Shown piece after piece: positions 1 through 7,676 of a stretch of 16,290 nucleotides of DNA. The stretch is taken from positions 1 through 16,290 of the forward strand of contig CABQJV010000038.1 of assembly GCA_902464565.1 (NCBI GenBank), read 5' to 3'. Each line of letters begins with the position of its first letter. Position 1 is the stretch's first letter. The stretch is from an uncultured Collinsella sp. (lineage in GTDB: Bacteria; Actinomycetota; Coriobacteriia; Coriobacteriales; Coriobacteriaceae). The notes beneath the pieces are model-generated. The model was not told the DNA's origin and did no database searches. It saw only the letters and a list, made by a program, of their open reading frames with translations. The translations under genes were made by a program, and so were the position numbers.

Positions 1-66
1 GCGCAACGCGCTGAGCCCTGAGGCTGTTGCAATGAAAATGAGAATCGAGGGGCACGCATCAATCAT
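1..66 (-). CDS. Possible 5' end of a divergent gene running off the left edge
   Basis: A reading frame on the minus strand starts with ATG at 66 and stays open to the window edge (22 codons). It begins MIDACPSILIFIATASG, a short polar start followed by a hydrophobic run that could open a signal peptide or membrane segment. An AAGGA ribosome-binding-like sequence lies about 6 bases upstream of the ATG on the minus strand. The rest of the gene is outside the window, so no function can be given. It would be divergent from the methyltransferase gene at 142. The stretch could equally be plain intergenic DNA; this is a weak call. Confidence 0.2.
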   Translation of the reverse strand, partial: MIDACPSILIFIATASGLSALR

Positions 67-108
67 ATGGGTTCCTTTCGAGGATAAGGGCAAACGAAGC
101 ATCCATCA

Positions 109-114
109 TATAAT
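109..114 (+). promoter_or_regulatory. Candidate -10 box for the RlmKL-type gene
   Basis: A perfect TATAAT lies 27 bases upstream of the ATG at 142, so a transcript starting near 121 would have a short leader. No convincing TTGACA-like -35 box is seen at 16-18 bases upstream. The ribosome-binding site AGAGAGGT (129-136) lies 5 bases before the start codon. Confidence 0.4.
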
Positions 115-141
115 GGAGCGACGCAACCAGAGAGGTCACCC

Positions 142-2712
142 ATGGAATTTTACGCAAGCTGCCCCGAGGGCTTTGAGTCCGCACTCGCCGATGAGCTTAA
201 ACGCCTCGGGCTTTCGCATGTTCGCCGGCTGAAGGGCCGCGCCACGTTTGAGGGCGAGCTCGAAGAAGGCTACCGCGCCTGTCTGTGGTCGCGTCTGGCG
301 AGCCGCGTGTTTGCGGTGCTCGGGCGCTTTGAGGCGCAGGACGCCGACGAGCTGTACGATAGCGTTTACGACATCGCCTGGGAGAACATCGTCCGCCCCG
401 GCGCCACCATTTCCATCACCGCCCGCGGCGTGACCGAGCAGCTGCGCAACACGCGCTTCTCGGCCCTGCGCGCCAAGGACGCGCTGTGCGACCGTCTGGC
501 CGAGGCCACGGGCCGTCGCGCCGATGTCGACGCCGCCGACCCCGATGTTCACCTGCTGCTTTCGTTGCGTCAGCGTCGCGCGAGCATTAGCCTGGACCTT
601 TCGGGCGACCCGCTGTTCAAACGCCTGCCGCCCGCAGCGACCCGCGCCGGCGAGGGCACGCACGTGCTGCGCCCCGACTACGCCGCCCTGGTGCTGGCAC
701 AGGTCGGCTGGACCGCACTGTGCGAGCGCGAGCTGACGGCCGACGATTACGAGAACGAGGCCCTGCCCACGCTGATCGACGCCTCGTGCGCCGGCGGCGG
801 CCTGCTGCTGGAGGCCGTGAATATCCTGACTGACCGTGCACCGGGCGCCGCCCGCGACCACTGGGGCTTTGAGGGCTGGCAGTTGCACGACGCCGCTCTG
901 TGGGGGCAGTTGCTTGCCGAGGCACGCGAGCGCGAGGCGGCAGCACGCGAGCGCCAAGCACGCATTGTGGCCGTAGACATCGACCCCGCCGCCCGCAAGA
1001 CCGCCGAGCGCATGGTCAAGTGCGCCGGCTACAAGCGTTTTGTCGATTTCTGCGCCGCCAAGTCCGCCACCGTACTGGACCACGCGGGCGCCGTCGCCGG
1101 TGCCGCCGTGGTCGCGGATACGACCGAGACACCACTTTCGCTCATGCACGACGCCATGACGCTGGTCGGCGAGCTGCGCCGCGCGCCCGAGCTTGCCGCG
1201 GCGCCGGTCGCCGCGCTCACCCGCGATGGATTGCTGGCCCGCGCGCTCCACGCCGAGCCCGAGTGCTCGATCGCCGTCATGCCCAACAATGAAGAGGCAA
1301 CTATTGAGGTTTGGCCCTCGCTCGATCACGCCGCCGCGGCATTTGAAGCTGCGACCAGTGCAGGTGCTGAAGGCGAGACTGCAGATGTCGACAACGCCAA
1401 TGATGAAGGCAGCACCGCTCCCGCCATGTCCGAGCCCGCCGCCACGCTCGACCTGGGCGACGGCAAGCCGCTGCCCGTGCTCATCCCCGAGTCGGAGCAG
1501 TTCGCCAACCGCCTGCGCAAGAATGCCCGTCTGCGCCGCAAGTGGGCCAAGCGCGAGGGCGTGAGCTGCTACCGCGTCTACGATGCCGACCTGCCCGATT
1601 ACTCCGCCGCCATCGATCTGTACGAGGGCTGCCCGCAGACGCCGGGCCGCTGGCTCGTCATCGCCGAATACGCCGCGCCCAAGACCATCGACCCCGCGCT
1701 GGCCCAGGCCCGCATGCTCGACATCTTGGCCATCTCGCCGCGCATCCTTGATGTTCCGGCCGAGCACGTGCACGCCAAGGCCCGCATGCGCTCACGTGGC
1801 GGCTCGCAGTACGGCAAGCAGGGCGCCGGCAAGGGCGGCTCGGGCGAGCGCGCCAACATCGCGCGCCGTCGCCTGCCGCTCATCGAAGAGGGTGGACTCA
1901 CCTTTGCCGTCAACTTTGACGACTATTTGGATGTGGGCATCTTCCTGGATCATCGCGTCACGCGCAACCTGGTGCGCGAGCACGCCAAGCAGGCGCGCCG
2001 CTTCCTCAACCTGTTTGCCTACACCGGCACTGCCACCTGCTACGCGGCCGATGGCGGCGTCGAGGAGACCGTGACGGTCGACCTTTCCAACACCTACCTG
2101 GACTGGGCCGAGCGCAATATGCGCCAGAACGGCTTTGTTGGTCCGCAGCATCATTTTGTGCGCGACGACGTGCTCGCCTGGATTCGCGACCAGCGCCAGA
2201 CGCGCAACCGCTGGGACTTGATCTTTGTCGACCCGCCCACGTTCTCGAACTCGTCCAAGATGGGCCGCCGCACTTGGGATGTCCAGCGCGACCATGTTGA
2301 GCTTTTGGCCGGCGTATCGCGCCTGCTCGCACAGGGCGGACATGCCATCTTTAGCTGCAACCTGCGCGGCTTCCGCCCCGAGACACGCAAGCTCGCGCGC
2401 GCGGGCGTGGTGTTGGAGGACATTACGGCGCAGACCATCCCCGAGGATTTCGCACGCAACCAGAAGGTGCACCACTGCTATATCGTGCGCCGCCTGCCCA
2501 TTGAGGACGCCATGGCCGAGGTCGGCTTTAGCGCCGAGGAGATTGCCGAGCGTGTCGAGGAGCTGCGCAACCCCGAGGCCCGCAAGCCTCGCGCGGCAGT
2601 GCCCGCGCACGCGCAGACCGGCAACGGCAAGTCCAACTTTGCTGGCAAGCCCTCCCCCGCCGGCAAGCTCAAAAAGAAGAAGTTCTACGCCAGCAAGCCC
2701 AAGGGCAAATAA
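142..2712 (+). CDS. rlmKL: Fused 23S rRNA guanine methyltransferase, RlmK/L type, with degenerate RlmL-like module
   Basis: This 856-aa protein has the layout of the RlmL-RlmK fusion. In the known enzyme one module makes m2G2445 and the other m7G2069 in 23S rRNA, using S-adenosylmethionine. Residues 1-160 fit a THUMP-type RNA-binding domain. The C-terminal module looks active: NLFAYTGTAT (623-632) is the SAM-binding motif I, and DPPTFSNSS (697-705) is the catalytic DPP motif. The N-terminal module is altered. The expected D-PMCGSGT motif reads DASCAGGG (213-220), and where NPPYGER is expected there is ADTTET (325-330). VDIDP (278-282) is kept. A low-complexity acidic and alanine-rich insert follows (about 395-440), and the last 60 residues are lysine-rich, probably RNA-binding. 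The protein is longer than E. coli RlmL (702 aa). It is monocistronic and converges on the kdpE-like gene. RlmK-type activity is likely; RlmL-type activity is doubtful. Confidence 0.88.
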   Translation: MEFYASCPEGFESALADELKRLGLSHVRRLKGRATFEGELEEGYRACLWSRLASRVFAVLGRFEAQDADELYDSVYDIAWENIVRPGATISITARGVTEQLRNTRFSALRAKDALCDRLAEATGRRADVDAADPDVHLLLSLRQRRASISLDLSGDPLFKRLPPAATRAGEGTHVLRPDYAALVLAQVGWTALCERELTADDYENEALPTLIDASCAGGGLLLEAVNILTDRAPGAARDHWGFEGWQLHDAALWGQLLAEAREREAAARERQARIVAVDIDPAARKTAERMVKCAGYKRFVDFCAAKSATVLDHAGAVAGAAVVADTTETPLSLMHDAMTLVGELRRAPELAAAPVAALTRDGLLARALHAEPECSIAVMPNNEEATIEVWPSLDHAAAAFEAATSAGAEGETADVDNANDEGSTAPAMSEPAATLDLGDGKPLPVLIPESEQFANRLRKNARLRRKWAKREGVSCYRVYDADLPDYSAAIDLYEGCPQTPGRWLVIAEYAAPKTIDPALAQARMLDILAISPRILDVPAEHVHAKARMRSRGGSQYGKQGAGKGGSGERANIARRRLPLIEEGGLTFAVNFDDYLDVGIFLDHRVTRNLVREHAKQARRFLNLFAYTGTATCYAADGGVEETVTVDLSNTYLDWAERNMRQNGFVGPQHHFVRDDVLAWIRDQRQTRNRWDLIFVDPPTFSNSSKMGRRTWDVQRDHVELLAGVSRLLAQGGHAIFSCNLRGFRPETRKLARAGVVLEDITAQTIPEDFARNQKVHHCYIVRRLPIEDAMAEVGFSAEEIAERVEELRNPEARKPRAAVPAHAQTGNGKSNFAGKPSPAGKLKKKKFYASKPKGK

Positions 2713-2715
2713 CAA

Positions 2716-2782
2716 AGTTGCGGTGGAATACGGACTGCTTTGCCTGGAATTAGGCAAATTTAGACCCTATTTCACCGCAACT
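2716..2782. repeat. Nested palindrome between convergent genes; possible bidirectional terminator
   Basis: The outer arms 2716-2736 and 2762-2782 are inverted copies over 21 bases with three mismatches; the outermost ten bases, AGTTGCGGTG, match perfectly. Inside lies a second perfect hairpin, TTTGCCT (2739-2745) and AGGCAAA (2752-2758), with a 6-base loop. The element fills almost the whole gap between the stop codons of the two convergent genes. It lacks a clear U-tract, so it may be an extragenic palindromic repeat that also protects or ends both messages. Confidence 0.6.
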
Positions 2783-2806
2783 CATATTGGGATGGCGGAC
2801 GCCGTC

Positions 2807-3520
2807 CTACCCTTGGGTGACCAGGCGATAGCCGATGCCCACGTGCGTCTGGATATAGCGCGGATGCGCGGGGTCGGACTCGATCTTCTTACGCAGCGTA
2901 CCCATAAAGACGCGCAGGCTTGCCAGGTCACTCTTAGTTGCCGTGCCCCAAATCTCGTGCAGGATAAACTGGTGCGTCAGCACCTTGTCGGCGTTATGCG
3001 CCAGCAGGCATAGCAGTTTGTACTCGATCGGCGTCAGATGCAGTTCCCCGCCATCCATCGTAGCAATGCCGGCATCAAAATCGATATGCAGCTCACCGGT
3101 ATCGAACGAGCCCTCGGAGACAACGCCGCCCGTTTGCGCATACGAAAGGCGCCTGAGCGTCGTGCGAATGCGCGCGAGCAGTTCCTCGACCGAAAACGGC
3201 TTGGTCAGGTAGTCATCGGCGCCGGCATCGAGCGCGCGAATCTTGTCCGCGTCCTCGCTGCGCGCCGAAACCACGATGATCGGCATGCCCGACCATGCGC
3301 GCACCGACTCCACCACCTTGACGCCGTCCATATCGGGCAGGCCCAGATCGAGCAGCACGATGCTCGGTGCCTGCGATGAGGCGGCGGCGATGGCGGCATG
3401 GGCGGTCTCCACAGCCATATGGCGCAAGCCGTGCGCCTCGAGCGCGGCAACGATAAGATTGCGAACGGCGGGGTCGTCCTCAACGACCAAGATGAGCGGT
3501 TTTACGGCAGAGTTCGGCAC
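2807..3520 (-). CDS. kdpE: KdpE-like response regulator (OmpR family)
   Basis: A 237-aa OmpR/PhoB-type regulator. The receiver domain (about 8-122) has the acidic pocket E14-D15-D16, the phosphoacceptor D58 in IVLLDLGLPD, S85 and K107 in TKPF. The C-terminal winged helix (about 141-237) carries LTPIEYKLL and ends GIGYRL, as in KdpE and related DNA-binding domains. I chose the GTG at 3520: AAGGAG lies just upstream, inside the last codons of the kinase gene, and an upstream in-frame ATG would overlap that gene heavily. Only 4 bases separate the kinase stop from this GTG, so the two are translationally coupled. KdpE normally activates kdpFABC under potassium limitation or osmotic stress; no such operon is in this window. 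The family assignment is firm; the Kdp-specific role rests on the partner kinase. Confidence 0.85.
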   Translation of the reverse strand: MPNSAVKPLILVVEDDPAVRNLIVAALEAHGLRHMAVETAHAAIAAASSQAPSIVLLDLGLPDMDGVKVVESVRAWSGMPIIVVSARSEDADKIRALDAGADDYLTKPFSVEELLARIRTTLRRLSYAQTGGVVSEGSFDTGELHIDFDAGIATMDGGELHLTPIEYKLLCLLAHNADKVLTHQFILHEIWGTATKSDLASLRVFMGTLRKKIESDPAHPRYIQTHVGIGYRLVTQG

Positions 3521-3524
3521 AGCG

Positions 3525-5150
3525 TTACTCCTTATCAAACGAAACGTCGGCGGCGGGAAGTTCAATCGTAAAGACCGAACCGTGCGGGTCCGCCGCGGCA
3601 ACCTCTATGCTACCGCCATGTGCCAACGCAATGGAACGGCAGAGCGAAAGACCCAGGCCAACGCTGCGGTGGCTGTCGGCCAGACCATGGTTGGCGGTAT
3701 AGAACGACTCGAAGATCCGCTCGCGATCCTCGGGTGCGATGCCCGGACCATCATCGGCCACCGAGCACGCCACGCGTCCATCGTCGACGCTAATCGAAAT
3801 CATGATATGCGAGCCCGCGGGCGTATAGGTGATGGCGTTGTTCACCAGATTGACCACCAGCTGCACCATCAGGCGCGCATCGACGTTGACGAGCGCCGGC
3901 TCATCGCACGCCACCACCTTAAGGTCGTGCTCGCGCACGGCAGGGTTCACGTGGCGCAGCGCCTCCTCGACGATATCGTCCATGAGCTCGAGCGTGATCG
4001 ACAGGCGCATACCGCCACCCTCGAGCTTGGTGATGGCGAGCAGATTCTCGACGGTGGCGTTGAGCCACAGCGCATCCGAGCGAATGGATAGAAGCAGGCC
4101 GCGGCGCGTCTGGGCATCGAGCACCGCGGTGCCGGTCGAGCCCTGGTCGAGCAGCACGTCGGCATTACCCGAAATACTGGTAAGTGGCGTGCGCAGATCG
4201 TGCGAGATGGAGCGCAGCAGGTTGGCGCGCAGCTGCTCGTTTTTGGCAAGCACCGCCGCCTCCTCGCGGGCCTCCATGGCGCGGGCGCGATCGAGCGCCA
4301 GCTCGCCTTCGCTCACGATGGCATCGGCAAGTGTCCGCTCCTCGTGCGTCAGCACGCCGGGCTCGGCAACGATAGCCAGCACGCCCACCACCGAGGCGGG
4401 GTCGCCCGAGCGCGCGAAGCCGTCGCCTGTGCGAACCGTCAGGTAGATGCCATAAAACGCCGAGCCGCCAAACGTGGCGTCGAGCGGCGTTCCCACATAG
4501 GCGGACGCCGAGAGCCGCGGCGGCATCTGCGGCGCCAGTTCGTGCACCGGTGCGGCATCGCCCACGGCCGTATAAGTCGCGCGCGGCAGCAGGTCATCGC
4601 CCTCGGCGTCGGCGCTGTACCACACGACAGGGCAGCCCGAAAGACGCGCCAGCTGCGTGGCCATGGCGTGAACGATCTGATGCTGATCGGCGCACCGCTG
4701 CAGCATGCGGTTGGTCTCGAGCACCATATGCGTGCGGCGGTCGCTGGCGGCAGCCTGTGCCAAGGCGCGGCGCAGGGCCAACGCAATCGAGCTCGACACA
4801 AGCGAGACCACGAACATGATGAAGAACATGCCGGGATAGCCGCGGTCGATAAGCGACAGCGAGTAGCGCGGGTCGACAAACAAGAAGTTGTAGAGCGCCA
4901 CGGCGGCAGCCGAGCTCAGCAAGCAATACAGGCGACTCCAGGTAAAGAATGCGCACAGCTGAACGGCGAACACATAGACGATCATGATGCTCGGCGCGAG
5001 ACCCGGATGGTCGAGCAGCGCGCCCACAATCGTCGCCGCGACCAGCAGCCCCACCGATACGCAGGCGTCATACAGAGGAGTGCGGCGCGTCAGCGTTGTG
5101 CGCCGCCACCAAAAGCTATCGGCAATATCGCCGTCCGTACGGACGTCCAT
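3525..5150 (-). CDS. kdpD: KdpD-like sensor histidine kinase lacking the N-terminal KdpD/USP region
   Basis: A 541-aa membrane histidine kinase. Four hydrophobic segments (about 28-46, 51-69, 73-91, 106-126) form the DUF4118 membrane block found in KdpD. A GAF-like region follows (about 145-285), then HisKA with phosphoacceptor H317 in SISHDLRTPL, and an ATPase domain with the N box LVNNA (435-439), the G1 motif DDGPG (466-470) and GLGL (498-501). E. coli KdpD has about 894 residues. The roughly 370-residue cytoplasmic N-terminus, with its nucleotide-binding KdpD domain and USP domain, is absent here, and I see no remnant upstream. The ATG at 5150 has only a distant purine-rich stretch before it. 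The gene is followed by kdpE in a coupled unit and preceded by a terminator-like hairpin, so it may have its own promoter. It probably senses potassium, turgor or another membrane cue. Confidence 0.82.
   Translation of the reverse strand: MDVRTDGDIADSFWWRRTTLTRRTPLYDACVSVGLLVAATIVGALLDHPGLAPSIMIVYVFAVQLCAFFTWSRLYCLLSSAAAVALYNFLFVDPRYSLSLIDRGYPGMFFIMFVVSLVSSSIALALRRALAQAAASDRRTHMVLETNRMLQRCADQHQIVHAMATQLARLSGCPVVWYSADAEGDDLLPRATYTAVGDAAPVHELAPQMPPRLSASAYVGTPLDATFGGSAFYGIYLTVRTGDGFARSGDPASVVGVLAIVAEPGVLTHEERTLADAIVSEGELALDRARAMEAREEAAVLAKNEQLRANLLRSISHDLRTPLTSISGNADVLLDQGSTGTAVLDAQTRRGLLLSIRSDALWLNATVENLLAITKLEGGGMRLSITLELMDDIVEEALRHVNPAVREHDLKVVACDEPALVNVDARLMVQLVVNLVNNAITYTPAGSHIMISISVDDGRVACSVADDGPGIAPEDRERIFESFYTANHGLADSHRSVGLGLSLCRSIALAHGGSIEVAAADPHGSVFTIELPAADVSFDKE
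5132..5145. repeat. 14-bp perfect palindrome in the first codons of the KdpD-like gene
   Basis: CGTCCGTACGGACG is its own reverse complement and covers roughly codons 2-6 of the kinase gene. It could be an operator or could affect translation initiation, but short palindromes do occur by chance in GC-rich coding DNA. Confidence 0.3.
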
Positions 5151-5178
5151 CAGCGTCCCGCCCCTCTCTCAAAAACAA

Positions 5179-5217
5179 AAACCACCACAAAGGGGACAGG
5201 CACCTTTGTGGTGGTTT
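5179..5217 (-). terminator. Strong hairpin terminator between the small membrane gene and kdpD
   Basis: The arms 5179-5193 and 5203-5217 are perfect inverted copies over 15 bases (AAACCACCACAAAGG) with a 9-base loop. On the minus strand the stem is followed by TTTTTGTTTTT, a typical U-rich tail, so it should end transcripts coming from kup and the small gene. A second copy of the upstream arm (about 5219-5231) lies immediately before it on the minus strand and could compete for pairing. Confidence 0.7.
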
Positions 5218-5218
5218 C

Positions 5219-5231
5219 CCTTGTGGTGGTT
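5219..5231 (-). repeat. Duplicate hairpin arm upstream of the terminator
   Basis: CTTGTGGTGGTTC repeats the core TTGTGGTGGTT of the terminator arm at 5206-5216. On the minus transcript it is a second AACCACCACAA that comes before the terminator and can pair with the same 3' arm. The arrangement allows two alternative stems; whether it is regulatory or just a partial duplication cannot be told from sequence. Confidence 0.5.
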
Positions 5232-5262
5232 CCAAGTGTATAGCCTTTGCAACCGGCGGTCG

Positions 5263-5457
5263 CTAGACAAACAGCACGTGCGCGAGCAGGGCACACACGC
5301 ACACCGCTCCAAATACCAGTGCCACGATCGAGATCACGCGGTCGGCCATATCCATGTTGGCACGGTTCGTAAGGAACCGATCTTCGGCGGCGTCGACACG
5401 CGCCTCACGCACCATTTCGACCACCGCCTCACGGCCATCGAGCGCCTTTGTATCCAT
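5263..5457 (-). CDS. Small single-pass membrane protein downstream of kup
   Basis: I do not recognise this 64-aa protein. Residues 1-40 are charged and helical in character (MDTKALDGREAVVEMV and on), and residues 41-64 form one hydrophobic segment (VISIVALVFGAVCVCALLAH) that reaches the C-terminus. This suggests a tail-anchored or single-pass peptide. The ATG at 5457 is chosen because GGGGAGG sits 5 bases upstream; ATG at 5487 or TTG at 5490 would lengthen it by 10-11 residues with a poorer site. It lies 60 bases after the kup stop on the same strand and before the hairpin terminator, so it is probably co-transcribed with kup. A role as an accessory or regulatory subunit of the transporter is possible but is inference from position only. 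Confidence 0.6.
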   Translation of the reverse strand: MDTKALDGREAVVEMVREARVDAAEDRFLTNRANMDMADRVISIVALVFGAVCVCALLAHVLFV

Positions 5458-5517
5458 GTTTACCTCCCCGGCCTCATGCTTATCCATCAAAAACCAACTC
5501 CGTGTAGCCGCCGACGT

Positions 5518-7545
5518 CTACGGCCGCTCGTTGGGGGCCAGGCGCTGCATCTTGTTCACGGCCTTGAACTTGGTGAACAGCGGCACGTACTCAAAGCTCA
5601 CGTTGGAGTTCTCCAGGCCGTACCAACGCGCGGGCGTGCCGGCGGCGCGGCGAATGATGTACTTGAGCGTGATGGCCGTACGCTCGCTGGGCTCCACATC
5701 GCTTTCGGGCGCCAGAAGCTTACGGATCAGGACGAACTTGAACGTGCCGATGTTACCCGGATCCTTGTAGACCGAGTAGTCATGCGTCTGCGGCGGCAGC
5801 TCGCCGGTGGCAGCCAGGTCCTGAACAACCTGACGCAGGTAGGCATTGACGCGCTGGTTGATCTTGTAGCCCAGGTACAGGTGCACGCGGAACACGTAGT
5901 CGGTGCCGAACGTCTCGACCGAATAGGCAAAGGTGTGCGGTTCGTCCATGGTCTCGACATTCACGAACCACCAGGCGCGGGCACGCTTGGGATGCTTGTC
6001 CAAGATCGAATAGACGATATCGCGGTCGATGTAGTCGGTATGGGTGTCCTTGGTCAGGTACACGACGTTGTCGCTCATGCGCTCGTAACGGTCGTCGTCG
6101 CGCAGGCGCTTGAGCTGCGGCAGGTAGCTGCGCAGCGGCAGCAGCGTAAACTGGCGCTGCTCGACCGCCGTGCCGTTGTACCAGCACACCATAATGCCCA
6201 TGATGAGTGCAGCCATGAGGATGGTGAAATAGCCGCCGTGGAAGAACTTGGTGAGCGAGCTCACGAAGAAGAAGCCTTCGAGCAAAAGGAAGAAGGCCGC
6301 GAAGATCCACGGAGCAACCTTGAGCTTGCGCTCCTCGTGCAGGTAGAAGAAGAGCAGCAGCGTGGTGCACATCATAGTCAGCGTAATGGCAAGGCCGTAG
6401 GCGGCTTCCATATGCGCCGAGTTCTGGAACAGCAGCACCACGATGACGCAGCCGACAAGCATGACGTTGTTGACCATGGGGATGTAGAGCTGGCCCTTGG
6501 TCTCGGCAGGGTAGAAGACCTGCATGTGCGGCATAAGGTCCAGACGGCTGGCCTCGGACACCAGCGAGAATGCGCCGGTGATGAGCGCCTGCGAGGCAAT
6601 GATGGCCGCAACGGTGGAAAGGCCTACGGCAAACGGGCGCAGGCCCGGGGCGAGCATCTGGTAGAACGGGTTGAGATCGGCAATGCCCATGAGCTCGGGG
6701 TTGGCAGCGTTGTTCATAAGCCAAGCGCCCTGACCCATATAGGAAAGCAGCAGGCAGCACTTAACGAACGGCCAGGTAGCGTAGATGTTGCCGCGGCCGA
6801 CGTGGCCCATGTCGGAGTAGAGCGCCTCGGCACCGGTGGTGGCGAGGAAGCAGCTGCCCAGAATCATGATGCCCGCGTGGTTGTTGGGGCTCAGCAAAAA
6901 GGCGATGCCGCGCACCGGGTTGAGGCACAGCAGCACGGCGGGGTGCTGGAAGACGAAGAACAGACCCGTGCCGCCCAGGAACAGGAACCACAGCGTCATG
7001 ATGGGGCCAAAGGCGTGACCGATCTTGGCCGTACCGATGCGCTGTACCAAGAAGAGCACGATGATGATGGCGAGCGTAATGGCGACGACGCGGCCCTGGT
7101 CATCGCCCAGCACGGCATGGACCGCCGGGATGGTGCGCAGGCCCTCGATGGCCGTGGTAACGGTAACGGCCGGCGTCAGGATGCCGTCGGCGAGCAGCGC
7201 GGCGCCACCCAGCATGGCGGGAATGATAAGCCACTTGCCGCAGCGCTTGACCAGGCTGTACAGGGCAAAGATGCCGCCCTCACCATGGTTATCGGCGCGC
7301 AGCGAGATGAGCACATACTTGATGGTGGTCAGCAACGTGACCGTCCACACGACAAGGGAGAGCGCGCCGAGCACGAACTCCTCCGTGACGCTTCCGATGC
7401 CGCCGTTGCCGGCAACGAGCGCCTTGGTTACATACATAGGGCTGGTGCCGATATCACCATACACCACGCCCAGCGTGACGAGCATCGCCGAGATGCTCAC
7501 AGGAATCGCAGCGTGCGAGGCTGCCTCCTTGGCCTTTTGTTCCAT
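5518..7545 (-). CDS. kup: Kup-family potassium uptake transporter
   Basis: A 675-aa member of the Kup/HAK/KT family, which imports potassium with protons across the cytoplasmic membrane. The family hallmark GVVYGDIGTSPMY is at residues 26-38 and ADNHGEGGIFALY at 84-96. About twelve hydrophobic segments run to roughly residue 455, followed by a cytoplasmic C-terminal domain of about 220 residues. The length is normal for the family. I take ATG 7545 as the start: GGGAGG lies about 10 bases upstream, while the TTG six codons earlier would overlap that site. The gene is first in a minus-strand run with the small membrane protein, the KdpD-like kinase and the KdpE-like regulator. This points to a local potassium module in which the two-component pair may control kup rather than a Kdp ATPase. 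Confidence 0.93.
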   Translation of the reverse strand: MEQKAKEAASHAAIPVSISAMLVTLGVVYGDIGTSPMYVTKALVAGNGGIGSVTEEFVLGALSLVVWTVTLLTTIKYVLISLRADNHGEGGIFALYSLVKRCGKWLIIPAMLGGAALLADGILTPAVTVTTAIEGLRTIPAVHAVLGDDQGRVVAITLAIIIVLFLVQRIGTAKIGHAFGPIMTLWFLFLGGTGLFFVFQHPAVLLCLNPVRGIAFLLSPNNHAGIMILGSCFLATTGAEALYSDMGHVGRGNIYATWPFVKCCLLLSYMGQGAWLMNNAANPELMGIADLNPFYQMLAPGLRPFAVGLSTVAAIIASQALITGAFSLVSEASRLDLMPHMQVFYPAETKGQLYIPMVNNVMLVGCVIVVLLFQNSAHMEAAYGLAITLTMMCTTLLLFFYLHEERKLKVAPWIFAAFFLLLEGFFFVSSLTKFFHGGYFTILMAALIMGIMVCWYNGTAVEQRQFTLLPLRSYLPQLKRLRDDDRYERMSDNVVYLTKDTHTDYIDRDIVYSILDKHPKRARAWWFVNVETMDEPHTFAYSVETFGTDYVFRVHLYLGYKINQRVNAYLRQVVQDLAATGELPPQTHDYSVYKDPGNIGTFKFVLIRKLLAPESDVEPSERTAITLKYIIRRAAGTPARWYGLENSNVSFEYVPLFTKFKAVNKMQRLAPNERP

Positions 7546-7580
7546 AAGCCGGTTTCCTCCCAACTTTAATGTTCGAAGGG

Positions 7581-7586
7581 ATTATA
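7581..7586 (-). promoter_or_regulatory. Candidate -10 box for kup
   Basis: TATAAT reads on the minus strand 35 bases before the kup ATG, giving a leader of roughly 25-30 bases. The -35 position holds no good match (GTGCAA nearby). The leader is too short and lacks the conserved parts for a ydaO-type c-di-AMP riboswitch. Confidence 0.4.
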
Positions 7587-7676
7587 GGTAATCGACCTGC
7601 GCTTGCACGGCACCGTTTTCCCAGCTAGATAAACATTTATACGGCCTTTAGGCCACCACGGCGATATGGAATGCGA

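Noticed and set aside
136..1773. Long open frame (545 codons) on the minus strand opposite the methyltransferase gene
   Set aside because: It lies antisense to a gene with clear motifs, has no domain signature, and GC-rich genes often leave the opposite strand free of stops.
5132..5148. KdpE operator at the kdpD start
   Set aside because: The 14-bp palindrome is real, but KdpE-type sites are usually AT-rich and lie in promoters, so I keep it only as an unexplained palindrome.
4984..7569. Plus-strand frame of 861 codons across kup
   Set aside because: It is the antisense shadow of kup and the small membrane gene; the translation is rich in His, Gln, Arg and Asp with no recognisable fold.
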